From the NCBI GenBank assembly GCA_029243485.1, contig JAQWRY010000088.1, positions 235,212-299,211 of the forward strand: DNA of 64,000 bases, written 5' to 3'. Numbering within the stretch: the first letter of the stretch is position 1; each line of letters opens with the position of its first letter. Under the pieces are notes generated by a model. That model saw nothing but the letters and a program-made list of their open reading frames with translations. It made no database searches and was not told the DNA's origin. Made by a program: the position numbers and the translations under genes. Source of the stretch: Candidatus Binatia bacterium. GTDB taxonomy: Bacteria > Desulfobacterota > Binatia > UBA12015. This document shows, in pieces, positions 17,676 through 25,519 of the stretch.

Positions 17676-18770
17676 CTATCTGCAACGCGCGGTGTTCCCG
17701 GTGGTCCCCATCTCGCAGTCGTCCGGGTCGAACACGGCCTCGCCGCAGATACCGGCCGACGCCACCGGTGGTGTGAGCGCGATCGCTGCGCGGAGCGGGA
17801 GCACCGGCGGGATCGCGGCGAAGCCGCCTCGACTGCCCGTGACAACGACTTTGTAGACGTCGGCCCCGGCGGCGGTCGTCTGGATTCTCACGCGGTTCAC
17901 GAACCCCCCGACCAGGCCTGCAGATCGGAAGACGGATCGTGAACCGGTGGGCGTCGCCTTGTCGTAGGCGCCCCCAGGAACGTGGGTGTCGAGGACGCGG
18001 TTACGGTCGGCGTCGTGCACGACGATCCGGATTCCGGTTGCGACCGGGTCGAACGCCGGTGCGGACGCGAACGAGAGGATTCCGGTGAGCTTGAAGCGGT
18101 CATCTCCCGGCCCGGTCGCGTACTTGGAAAGCTTCAGGATCGCGTTCTCGACCGAGGGGCCGGCATTGCACGCGTCACAAGCGTCGCCGAGTCCGTCGCC
18201 GTCGGTGTCCTCCTGTCCGGCGTCGGCATCTTGTGGGCAGAGGTCCGCTTCGTCGCACGCCCCGTCCCCGTCACCGTCGGGTTGTCCTACGTCCGCAGGA
18301 CACGCTGTCGTAGAGCCATCGCACGCTTCTTCGGGGTCGCATGCACCGGCGCCCGCGCGACACACGGTGCCGGCAGGAAACAATTCGTCTGCAGGGCAGG
18401 CGTCGCTGAAGCCGTCACAGATTTCTTCTGGATCACACGTCCCGGTGGACGGACGACAAGTCCCACTGCTCTTCAGGTCGACCGGGCAGGCGGCCGAGAT
18501 GCCGTCGCAGGTTTCGGCTGCGTCGCAGACGCCCTGGGTGGCACGGCAGATCGAGCCGGTGGTGGCCAGGCTGGCGCAGGTGGAAGAACAGCAGTCACCA
18601 TTCGTCGTGTTCCCATCATCGCAGGACTCGCCCGCGTCCAGGACGCCGTTACCGCAGCTTCCAAGGGGCGCGGAGACGAAGCTCGGCACCTGGACCAGGC
18701 CCGCGCCGGATAGAGTGTCTGGCCCCGGATCGTCCGCGTCTATCGCGTTGTCGATGAGCCGCTGTTTCAT
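17676..18770 (-). CDS. C-terminal part of the split S8 protease: Cys-rich repeats and thrombospondin type 3-like segment
   Basis: Same frame as the protease gene upstream and separated from it by one TGA. The first residues (SEMKQRLIDNAIDADDPGPD then GAGLVQV) are the last helix and closing strand of the subtilisin domain, so this is the 3' part of that gene. Then follow a Myxococcus-type Cys-rich repeat (CGNGVLDAGESCDDGN), several shorter CDPEE-C-DG repeats, Asp-rich Ca-binding stretches of the thrombospondin type 3 kind (EDTDGDGLGDACD), and a beta-rich C-terminal domain ending in CEMGTTGNTARCR. As an independent gene it would start at ATG 18770 without a signal peptide, so an intact secreted product would need readthrough or repair of the stop. 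Confidence 0.6.
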   Translation of the reverse strand: MKQRLIDNAIDADDPGPDTLSGAGLVQVPSFVSAPLGSCGNGVLDAGESCDDGNTTNGDCCSSTCASLATTGSICRATQGVCDAAETCDGISAACPVDLKSSGTCRPSTGTCDPEEICDGFSDACPADELFPAGTVCRAGAGACDPEEACDGSTTACPADVGQPDGDGDGACDEADLCPQDADAGQEDTDGDGLGDACDACNAGPSVENAILKLSKYATGPGDDRFKLTGILSFASAPAFDPVATGIRIVVHDADRNRVLDTHVPGGAYDKATPTGSRSVFRSAGLVGGFVNRVRIQTTAAGADVYKVVVTGSRGGFAAIPPVLPLRAAIALTPPVASAGICGEAVFDPDDCEMGTTGNTARCR

Positions 18771-18794
18771 TTCGGACGGTGTCAGCTGGGGTAG

Positions 18795-20459
18795 TCAGTG
18801 GCTCGCGAGGTAGCTCTGTGTAAGAGCGACGATGCCTCCGACATGGGCGGAGGCCGCCGAGGTCCCGTTGAACGTCCAGTCGAGGACGAAATCGAAGTCG
18901 GTGACGGCGTAGTTCTCGACGATCCCCGGTCCGGCGATGTCCGGCTTGAGCCCGCCGGATCCGGCGGGGCCGTGCGAGCTGGGCTCGCTCACTTCGTCCT
19001 CGAAGAAGGAATCGATCTCCGAGACCGTGAGCGCGCTGGCGACCACGGCCAGGTCAGACAGGCTTCCCGCGGAGTTGTGGACCAGGGTCTCCTCGACGCC
19101 GAGCCCGCACGCGATACGGAACTCGGGCCACACGGGGAGCGGTGTGGGAGCGGTGTATCGAACCGAGAGGAAGTAGTAGTTCTCGTCGAAGTCGGCATCG
19201 AAGAGGTTCACCGTCTTCTGGAAGAAGCCGCCGAGGTTCCTCTCCGTGCCCGAGACCGGTACGACCCCTGAGTCACCAGGGCAGATCGGGTCGTCGTGCG
19301 GCGATCCGTCGTTCCAGCTGACGAGACGCACCTTGAACTTGCTCTCGTCGAAGCCCTCCTCGATTGCGCTCCAGCACGTGACTTCGAGACTCTCGGCGTC
19401 GAAGTGATCGAAGTCGAACCAGAGCTCGTTCAAGGCAACGCGAAAGATGTCGTCGAAGGTATGGTATTCGCTGTCGTCGTTGGCGTCGTTGCAGATGTAG
19501 TCCGGGCCGCCGCTCACGCAGGCCACGCAAGGCTCGTACTGGTTCCTGACGTGGCGCACCGCCTCGTTTCCTGCGGCGACGATGACGACGCTGCCCGCTG
19601 CGACCGCGTAGTCGATGTCGTCCGTAAAACGGTTCGTGCCTCCGGCACCCAACCCGACTGGGTCGGCCATCGTTTCGATGTGCGTCAGCGGGACGTGGAT
19701 GACGTCAATGCCCTGGTCCGCTGCGTGTCGGATCGCATGCTCGATGCCGCTCACGCTCTTTACGCGGTAGAGCTTGATCGTCGCGCCGGGGGCCATCTCG
19801 TAGATCACCTCGGCGGATGCCGTTCCGTGCTCCCGAGAGCCCTTTCCGTCGAGAGGCGCATTGATGAAGGTGGAGCTGCCGGAAGAGAGCTGCTCGAACA
19901 TGTCACCGACGGGAATCGCGTAGAGCTCGTCGTTCGGATCCGCGATCGTGTTGGCCAGACTCTCGTAGTCCTTGTCGATGATGGCGACGGTGACACCACT
20001 ACCGGTCTCGCCGGCGAAGTGTGCAAGGTCGGCTCGTGTGAGCTCAATGCCCTCGCTGTCAAAGAGCCCGGCGGGGACGGGTTCGATCGGGGTGAGGATC
20101 CGTCGAACGAAGGGCAGTGCGGCAATCTTCGGTCGATTCCCGGAAGGCGCCCAGGCCTCGAGGCCGTCGAAGTTGACTACGGCCGACGCGTCGAGGACGA
20201 CGCCGTGGTCCACGAGAACGTTCAGCGTTTCGGCTAGGGAGTCTCGTGGGTCGAAAGATCGGAAGAGGGGCACCGGCCCCCTGATCGATTCCTCGATCGC
20301 CCGGAGTCGATCGTTCGTTCGTCCAAGGTCCGCGGGCGGCAGAGCTTTCATGTCGAGCTGGATCTCGACCCGTGACATCTCCCTGTGGCTCGAGGCAGAC
20401 ACCGAGCTTGGGCCGAGGAGCGCGAGCAGGGTGAACGATAGTGCGAGTGTCGCCTTCAT
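18795..20459 (-). CDS. Secreted subtilisin-like (S8) serine protease, interrupted before domain end
   Basis: 554 residues from ATG 20459, with GGAG nine bases upstream and a clear signal peptide (MKATLALSFTLLALLGPSSV, cleavage near SAS). Catalytic triad: Asp in VTVAIIDKDY (~160), His in HGTASAEV (~209), Ser in NGTSAASAHVGGIVA (~532); oxyanion Asn in VAAGNEA. An insertion between His and Ser includes a Cys-bearing loop. The frame stops at TGA 18795-18797 just after the catalytic Ser helix, before the final S8 elements, which continue in the same frame downstream. The whole (17676-20459) would be about 928 residues. As read, the protein lacks the end of its fold and its Cys-rich tail. Confidence 0.8.
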   Translation of the reverse strand: MKATLALSFTLLALLGPSSVSASSHREMSRVEIQLDMKALPPADLGRTNDRLRAIEESIRGPVPLFRSFDPRDSLAETLNVLVDHGVVLDASAVVNFDGLEAWAPSGNRPKIAALPFVRRILTPIEPVPAGLFDSEGIELTRADLAHFAGETGSGVTVAIIDKDYESLANTIADPNDELYAIPVGDMFEQLSSGSSTFINAPLDGKGSREHGTASAEVIYEMAPGATIKLYRVKSVSGIEHAIRHAADQGIDVIHVPLTHIETMADPVGLGAGGTNRFTDDIDYAVAAGSVVIVAAGNEAVRHVRNQYEPCVACVSGGPDYICNDANDDSEYHTFDDIFRVALNELWFDFDHFDAESLEVTCWSAIEEGFDESKFKVRLVSWNDGSPHDDPICPGDSGVVPVSGTERNLGGFFQKTVNLFDADFDENYYFLSVRYTAPTPLPVWPEFRIACGLGVEETLVHNSAGSLSDLAVVASALTVSEIDSFFEDEVSEPSSHGPAGSGGLKPDIAGPGIVENYAVTDFDFVLDWTFNGTSAASAHVGGIVALTQSYLASH

Positions 20460-20583
20460 GGGTGAAATCTCCGTCAAGTAAGTAGCCCAGGTGTGCATGC
20501 CGCGGAATGCACGCCCGCGTCTACAGCGGATGGCGCCTCCGCCATGGCTTGGCGCTGTCGTCTCACACAGCTACCCCACCCCA

Positions 20584-21996
20584 ATGCCCTTCGACCCGAC
20601 CCGCGCAAAGTCCTTCATCGACACCCTCTGGAAGGACTCCATCCTCCCGACTCTGATCGACTACGTCCGCATCCCCAACAAGTCCCCCGCCTTCGACAAG
20701 GACTGGTCCGCGAACGGTCACATGGACAAGGCCGTCGCTCTCGCCGAAAGCTGGGCCCGCGAGCACTTGCCCAAAAACGCAAAGCTCGAGGTCGTGCGGC
20801 TCGACAAGCGCACGCCCGTCATCCTCGTCGAAGTGCCGGGAACGACCGACGGCACGGTTCTCCTCTACGGCCATCTCGACAAGCAGCCCGAGATGACCGG
20901 CTGGGAAGACGGTCTCGGACCCTGGACGCCCGTCGTGAGAGACGACAAGCTCTACGGCCGCGGTGCCGCCGACGATGGCTACGCTCTCTTCGCATCGCTC
21001 GCCGCGATCAAGGCACTGGAGGAGCAGGGCGCCGAACATCCGCGCTGCGTCGTTCTCATCGAATGCTGCGAGGAAAGCGGAAGCCACGACCTGGCGCCGT
21101 ACATCGAGCACCTGAAGGATCGGATCGGTTCGCCCGATCTGGTCGTCTGTCTCGACTCGGGCTGCGGCGATTATGACCGCCTGTGGTGCACGACGTCTCT
21201 GCGGGGAATCGTCATCGGGGATCTCAAGGTCGAGATCCTACGCGAAGGTGTTCACAGCGGCGATGCCGGCGGCATCGTACCTTCGAGCTTTCGCGTCGCG
21301 AGGCAGTTGTTGTCCCGGATCGAGGACCCTGCGACAGGCGAGATCACCCTCGACGAACTCAAGGTCGAGATCCCGGCGGACCGGCGCGGTCAGGCCGAGC
21401 GGGCCGCCGAGGTTCTGGGCACGGCGGTCTTCGACAAGTTCCCGTTCCTGGGGGACGCGGGTCCCGCAATTACGAACCCGGTGGAACTCGCACTGAACCG
21501 GACGTGGCGCTCGGCGCTCGAGATCACGGCGGCCGAGGGGATCCCCGACCTGGCACACGCCGGCAACGTGCTGCGACCGGCGACGACGTTGCGTTTCGCG
21601 CTACGCCTGCCGCCGACGATCAAGGCCGGAGAAGCGGCCAAGGCAATTCGGAAGGTCCTGGAAGACAACCCGCCGCACGGAGCGAAGGTCAAAGCCGGCG
21701 GTGGGGGCCAGACCGGCTGGAACGCGCCGCCCATGGCGGCGTGGCTCGAAGGAGCCCTCGACGAAGCGTCGAAGGAATGGTTCGGCCCGCCGGCGGTCGC
21801 GATGGGCGAGGGCGGCTCGATCCCGTTCATGGGCATGCTCGGGGAGCGCTTCCCAGAGGCTCAGTTCGTCATCACGGGCGTGCTCGGGCCGGGCTCCAAT
21901 GCTCACGGCCCGAACGAATTCCTGGACTTGAAGACGGCCCGCCGATTGACGGGCTGCATCGCGCAGGTTCTGAACATTCGAGCCGGGCGCGCCTAG
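20584..21996 (+). CDS. M20 family zinc metallopeptidase (dipeptidase/deacylase type)
   Basis: 470 residues from ATG 20584; the frame is open further upstream but with low-quality sequence. Metal and catalytic sites follow the M20 order: His-x-Asp in LLYGHLDKQPEM (~97), bridging Asp in GRGAADDGY (~131), catalytic Glu-Glu in ECCEESGSHD (~163), Asp in CLDSGCGDYD (~190) and the last His in NAHGPNEFLD (~440). A dimerisation lid domain lies between. It hydrolyses peptide or N-acyl bonds in the cytoplasm; no signal peptide is seen. It is divergent from the S8 protease with ~125 bases between starts. Confidence 0.9.
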   Translation: MPFDPTRAKSFIDTLWKDSILPTLIDYVRIPNKSPAFDKDWSANGHMDKAVALAESWAREHLPKNAKLEVVRLDKRTPVILVEVPGTTDGTVLLYGHLDKQPEMTGWEDGLGPWTPVVRDDKLYGRGAADDGYALFASLAAIKALEEQGAEHPRCVVLIECCEESGSHDLAPYIEHLKDRIGSPDLVVCLDSGCGDYDRLWCTTSLRGIVIGDLKVEILREGVHSGDAGGIVPSSFRVARQLLSRIEDPATGEITLDELKVEIPADRRGQAERAAEVLGTAVFDKFPFLGDAGPAITNPVELALNRTWRSALEITAAEGIPDLAHAGNVLRPATTLRFALRLPPTIKAGEAAKAIRKVLEDNPPHGAKVKAGGGGQTGWNAPPMAAWLEGALDEASKEWFGPPAVAMGEGGSIPFMGMLGERFPEAQFVITGVLGPGSNAHGPNEFLDLKTARRLTGCIAQVLNIRAGRA

Positions 21997-22190
21997 GACG
22001 GCTCGCTCGACTCGAGGGCATCATCGAGAAGAGCCCGCTCCGCATCGCCCGGCCGGGAATAACCATGCTCCCATTGGTCCACGGTGCAGACCGTCGTGCC
22101 GAGTCGGCGGGCGAGCTCTTCTTGCGTCATTCCGAGGCGCCAGCGCAAGTCTAAAATTCGGTCTGCGTCGGGCGCCTCGTACGTTTTCAT
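21993..22190 (-). CDS. Small XRE-type helix-turn-helix protein (copy 2)
   Basis: 65 residues: MKTYEAPDADRILDLRWRLG followed by MTQEELARRLGTTVCTVDQWEHGYSRPG, a textbook HTH_3/XRE domain, and a short helix. It is homologous to the gene just upstream on the same strand (same MTQE-LA--LG-TV-TV--WE-G--RP core). A GTG at 22223 would overlap the upstream stop as GTGA and add 11 residues; I prefer ATG 22190, whose product aligns end to end with its neighbour. It would bind DNA as a dimer. The stop overlaps the M20 gene's 3' end by four bases in convergent orientation. Confidence 0.7.
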   Translation of the reverse strand: MKTYEAPDADRILDLRWRLGMTQEELARRLGTTVCTVDQWEHGYSRPGDAERALLDDALESSEPS

Positions 22191-22219
22191 TGTTCCGTCC
22201 CGCTCGGGGAGCGACCCTT

Positions 22220-22474
22220 TCACATCCGATGGGCGGATTGTGCTGCGGGCTCAGGGGCGCTCTCAAAAGGGGGGGGTGTCACCGATCGCTCCGCTGTGAG
22301 TCGGTCGAGACCTGCGGTCGCAAGGCGACTCGGACGGGTGTGCCCGTTCTCCCAGCGGTTCACCGTGGACACGGTGACGCCGAGCTCGTGGGCCAGGTCC
22401 TCCTGAGTCATGCTCAGGTTGACGCGAAGGGTTTTGACTTCGGAACCGGTCATCGTTTGAACTGTAGTAGCCAT
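22220..22474 (-). CDS. Small XRE-type helix-turn-helix protein (copy 1)
   Basis: 84 residues. After MATTVQTMTGSEVKTLRVNLS comes MTQEDLAHELGVTVSTVNRWENGHTRPS, an XRE HTH domain, then a helix and a Pro/Ala-rich tail. AGGAG lies about 11 bases before the ATG. It and the downstream small gene look like a tandem duplication and may be co-translated. Such lone HTH proteins are transcriptional regulators or antitoxin halves, but no toxin-like partner is present, so autoregulation is the simplest role. The function is unproven. Confidence 0.75.
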   Translation of the reverse strand: MATTVQTMTGSEVKTLRVNLSMTQEDLAHELGVTVSTVNRWENGHTRPSRLATAGLDRLTAERSVTPPPFESAPEPAAQSAHRM

Positions 22475-22665
22475 CTCTCTCTCACTCTCCTATTCCGACC
22501 GTTTGCGTTTCTGACGTTTGTTCTGCTGTTCGCATTCGATCTGCACACACTCATCGCAACGCGAGTGCCAAGGCAGTGCAGGGAGGCGCTTGCGCAAGAA
22601 TCTTCCTGATTTGGGCACTTTTCGGTCGCAGGTGGATCACAGAGTGAGATTTACGGGAGGATTCT

Positions 22666-22701
22666 GTCACTTGCGGGCGACGAACGTCGCCGCCCAGTGA
22701 C
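22666..22701. repeat. 36-base near-perfect dyad between acyl-CoA dehydrogenase and XRE genes
   Basis: Arms GTCACT (22666-22671) and AGTGAC (22696-22701) enclose a second perfect pair, GGCGACG and CGTCGCC, around AA (22676-22691). The symmetry centre is at 22683/22684. There is no T-run on either side, so it is not a typical intrinsic terminator, although it lies 3' of no gene on + and upstream of none closely. It could be an operator for the XRE proteins or a structured RNA element. Nothing else coding is seen in 22475-22760. Confidence 0.5.
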
Positions 22702-22760
22702 ACGAGCCCCTCGCGCGCGTTCCACAAATGTGGATCCGCGGACGTCGAACGCGATGGGGT

Positions 22761-24020
22761 TTACGCTGCGCCGTTGCCGAGCAGGCTGCGTGCGATCTGG
22801 GAGATCTGGATCTCGTCGGTGCCGGCATAGATCTGCAGCACCTTCGCATCGCGACACAACTGTTCGACCTGGAACTCCGCCATGTATCCGTTCCCGCCGA
22901 AGAGCTGGACGGCCTCGAGGGACACGCTCATCGCTGCACGTGCGGCGTAGAGCTTTCCGGCGGATGCTTCGGCAAGGGTGAAGTTCTTGCCGAGCGAGGC
23001 GCGCTCGATCTGCTGGAACACGATGTTTTGCAGATTCATGCGCGCGACTTCCATCTCGGCGAGCTTGGCCTGGATCAGCTGGAACTCACCGATCGGCTTT
23101 CCGAACTGCACGCGCGTTCGCGCGTACTCGAGAGAGAGCGAGAGGCACTGCTCGATGATGCCGAGGGCCATGGCGACGACGCCGATGCGCTCGGTTCCGA
23201 AGGTATCCTTCGCGCCGGAACGGGCGGGTCCTTCTTCGGTCTCGCCGATCAAGCGGTCCCTGCCCACGCGGACGTCTTCCAAGAAGAGCTCGCCCGTCGG
23301 GGAGGAGTGGAGACCCATCTTGCGCAGGGGCTTGGACTGCGTGAGGCCGGGCGTTCCCTTGTCGAGAATGAAGCTCAGGACCTTTCGCTCGCGAGGCTCG
23401 TTCCCCTCGTCGAGCTTGCAGATGAACACGATGGTGTCGGCGTAGGGGCCGTTGGTGATGAAGGTCTTGGAGCCGTTCAGAACGTAGTCGTCGCCGTCGC
23501 GGCGGGCGGACGACTTCATGCTGCCGAAGGCATCGGAGCCCGAACCGGGCTCTGTGATGGCCCATGCCCCGATTTTCTCCATCGTTAGGAGCGGCGGAAC
23601 GAACTTCTCCTTCTGGGCGATCGTTCCCTTCGAGCGGATGGCGCCCCCGGTGAGCGCCACGCTGACGCCCATGGCCGTGATCAGCCCGGGGCAGTAGTGG
23701 CACAACTCGATGATCGGGATGAGCTGCATGGCTGCGGCGTCGGCCGCGGCTTCGATGGAAACGCCCCGCTTCTCCTTCGAGCCCTTGTCCGCAGACTCGT
23801 CAGCGGTTCCGTTCGCTTTCGCCCTCTCGCGCTCGAGCTGGCGTTTGAAGCGATCGGCCTGCATGGCGCCGATCCCGAACGTATCGAACATCTTGCGCAG
23901 GACGGCGTAGGGCGGCGTGTCGCCGTGCTCGAGCTCCTCGAGATTCGGCTTGATCTCCGCCTCGACGAACTTCTTGAACGCGTCGCGCATCGCCTCGTGC
24001 TGCTCACTCCATTCGATCAT
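22761..24020 (-). CDS. Acyl-CoA dehydrogenase
   Basis: 419 residues from ATG 24020; the frame is open to 24380 but that part is out of family. It has the N-terminal helical domain, FAD/substrate region (WAITEPGSGSDAFGSMKSSA, LNGSKTFITNGPYADTIVF) and C-terminal helical domain (QLFGGNGYMAEFQVEQLCRD). The usual catalytic Glu in Y-E-G-T is Ala here (YAGTDEIQ, ~residue 399), but FGTERIGVVAMALG (~278) supplies a Glu at the position used by isovaleryl- and long-chain acyl-CoA dehydrogenases. An acidic/basic insertion of ~35 residues (RERAKANGTADESADKG) lies in the N-terminal domain. It oxidises an acyl-CoA with electrons to ETF. Chain length is unknown. Confidence 0.92.
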   Translation of the reverse strand: MIEWSEQHEAMRDAFKKFVEAEIKPNLEELEHGDTPPYAVLRKMFDTFGIGAMQADRFKRQLERERAKANGTADESADKGSKEKRGVSIEAAADAAAMQLIPIIELCHYCPGLITAMGVSVALTGGAIRSKGTIAQKEKFVPPLLTMEKIGAWAITEPGSGSDAFGSMKSSARRDGDDYVLNGSKTFITNGPYADTIVFICKLDEGNEPRERKVLSFILDKGTPGLTQSKPLRKMGLHSSPTGELFLEDVRVGRDRLIGETEEGPARSGAKDTFGTERIGVVAMALGIIEQCLSLSLEYARTRVQFGKPIGEFQLIQAKLAEMEVARMNLQNIVFQQIERASLGKNFTLAEASAGKLYAARAAMSVSLEAVQLFGGNGYMAEFQVEQLCRDAKVLQIYAGTDEIQISQIARSLLGNGAA

Positions 24021-24083
24021 GGAGCGAGCTAACCGAACGGCGTCGTTTCGGTCAACGTGGGGGTCTCTGCTACCTCTGCGGCC

Positions 24084-24656
24084 ATGCCACGTGCTTCCGG
24101 ACAGACGTTCGTCTTCGACAAGAGCCTGCGAGAATACGCCTACCGTTGTTGGCCGAACGGCTGCCCCAAAGGTCGGACCTGCTGTGTGGGACTGACGGTC
24201 GAGGTCTCCAAAAAGGAGATTCGTGCCGTGGACAGTCTGATGGACGAGCTCGAGGTCCTGATCCCGACTCTTCGCGAGGACGACGGCTACATCGACGCCT
24301 TCGTGGACGATCCGCCGACGTGGGTGATCGACTCCGACGAGAGCGGCGCCTGCCCCTTTCTTCTCCGAACCAAGAAGCACTCCCTATGTTCGATTCACCA
24401 CCTGGCGCTGGAGACCGAGCGGCACGTGCCCGATTGGAAGCCGGCCGCCTGTCGACATTGGCCCATCATGCTGCGTGGTGAGGGAAGTCGAGTGCGCGTG
24501 ATGGTGCAGCCTGCGGCCGAGCGAATTGGTTGCGTTGCGCCCCTGAAGGATCTGCCGGGACACCCGACGGTCCTCGAGGCGTACCGCGAGGAGCTCATCG
24601 AGATCTGTGGGGCCGATGTGGTCGAGCGCCGCGCTCCGAAGAAGAAGGCGCGGTGA
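24084..24656 (+). CDS. YkgJ-like Cys-cluster (metal-chelating) protein
   Basis: 190 residues from ATG 24084 (an upstream in-frame ATG at 24057 is less likely). An N-terminal cysteine cluster, RCWPNGCPKGRTCCVGL, pairs with CPFLLRTKKHSLCSIHHLAL and CRHWP, giving the Cys-rich arrangement of the YkgJ/zinc- or iron-chelating domain family. Function in this family is unknown; Fe-S or Zn binding is inferred. Its stop overlaps the start of the methylase gene as GTGA, and the ACAD gene is divergent 63 bases away. The C-terminus is Lys/Arg-rich. Confidence 0.7.
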   Translation: MPRASGQTFVFDKSLREYAYRCWPNGCPKGRTCCVGLTVEVSKKEIRAVDSLMDELEVLIPTLREDDGYIDAFVDDPPTWVIDSDESGACPFLLRTKKHSLCSIHHLALETERHVPDWKPAACRHWPIMLRGEGSRVRVMVQPAAERIGCVAPLKDLPGHPTVLEAYREELIEICGADVVERRAPKKKAR

Positions 24657-25519
24657 GCATCTCCCGCGCACCCGCCGGCATCGTCCGGCCTGCGCGCCGG
24701 CCGGCAGGATGGAAGCCGGTCGGGCCGCAGCCCCCGGCGCACGTCGCTCCGGAGTTGGGCCCACGCGAGGGCGAAGACCTCTGTTACCTGACCGGAGACT
24801 TCCGGATCCTACAGCGCCTCGGTGGTCATCGGTGGTCGCTCGACGATCTTCTCACCGCACACTTCGCAGCGTCCTTTCACACGGAGAATGCGCCGACGCA
24901 GTTCGTGGATCTCGGCTGCGGCATTGGCTCGGTCTTGATGATGCTGGCGTGGCGCTTTCCTGAGGGGCGCGGCGTCGGGCTCGAGGCGCAGACCGGCAGC
25001 GTGGATCTCGCGCGCCGCTCGCTCCGGTTCAACGGTTTGGAGGACCGGTGCCTGGTGCATCACGGGGATCTGCGTGAGTCGCCGCATGCCGGCGGGACGT
25101 TCGATCTCGTGACGGGAACGCCCCCGTATTTTCCGATGGATGCCGCGAGTGGGTCGGACGATGGGCAGCGCCTCGCGTGTCGGCTCGAAACCCGGGGCGG
25201 CGTCGAGGACTACTGTCAGGCCGCGGCGCCGCGGCTCGCTCCCGGGGCGCGCTTCGTTCTCTGTATGCCCGGAGGGCCCGACGGTCGCGTTGGGCAGGGG
25301 GCGCGTGACGCCGGCCTCGCGATCGAGTGCCATCGCGACGTGGTTCCCCGTGCAGGCAAGGCGCCGCTCTTCGGTCTGTGGTCGCTCCGGCGCTCGGACG
25401 AAGTGCAGGGCACCGACGTCCTGTCCCCGCTGGTCGTGCGCGACGAGCGCTCGGTGTGGACCCAAGAACTGCTCGACGTCCGTCGCGACATGGGAATGCC
25501 GAGTGCCCACGACCCGTGA
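24653..25519 (+). CDS. TrmN6-like class I methyltransferase (TPPY motif)
   Basis: 288 residues from GTG 24653, overlapping the upstream stop. Motif I is FVDLGCGIGSVLMMLAWRFP and motif IV is DLVTGTPPYFPMD, where N6-adenine methylases usually have NPPY. The arrangement, with a CRLETRGGVEDYCQAA segment after motif IV, resembles the tRNA1(Val) A37 N6-methylase (TrmN6/YfiC) group. The substitution may define a subfamily with another substrate. It would use SAM in the cytoplasm. The 3' end overlaps the MFS gene by 17 bases. Confidence 0.72.
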   Translation: MSISRAPAGIVRPARRPAGWKPVGPQPPAHVAPELGPREGEDLCYLTGDFRILQRLGGHRWSLDDLLTAHFAASFHTENAPTQFVDLGCGIGSVLMMLAWRFPEGRGVGLEAQTGSVDLARRSLRFNGLEDRCLVHHGDLRESPHAGGTFDLVTGTPPYFPMDAASGSDDGQRLACRLETRGGVEDYCQAAAPRLAPGARFVLCMPGGPDGRVGQGARDAGLAIECHRDVVPRAGKAPLFGLWSLRRSDEVQGTDVLSPLVVRDERSVWTQELLDVRRDMGMPSAHDP

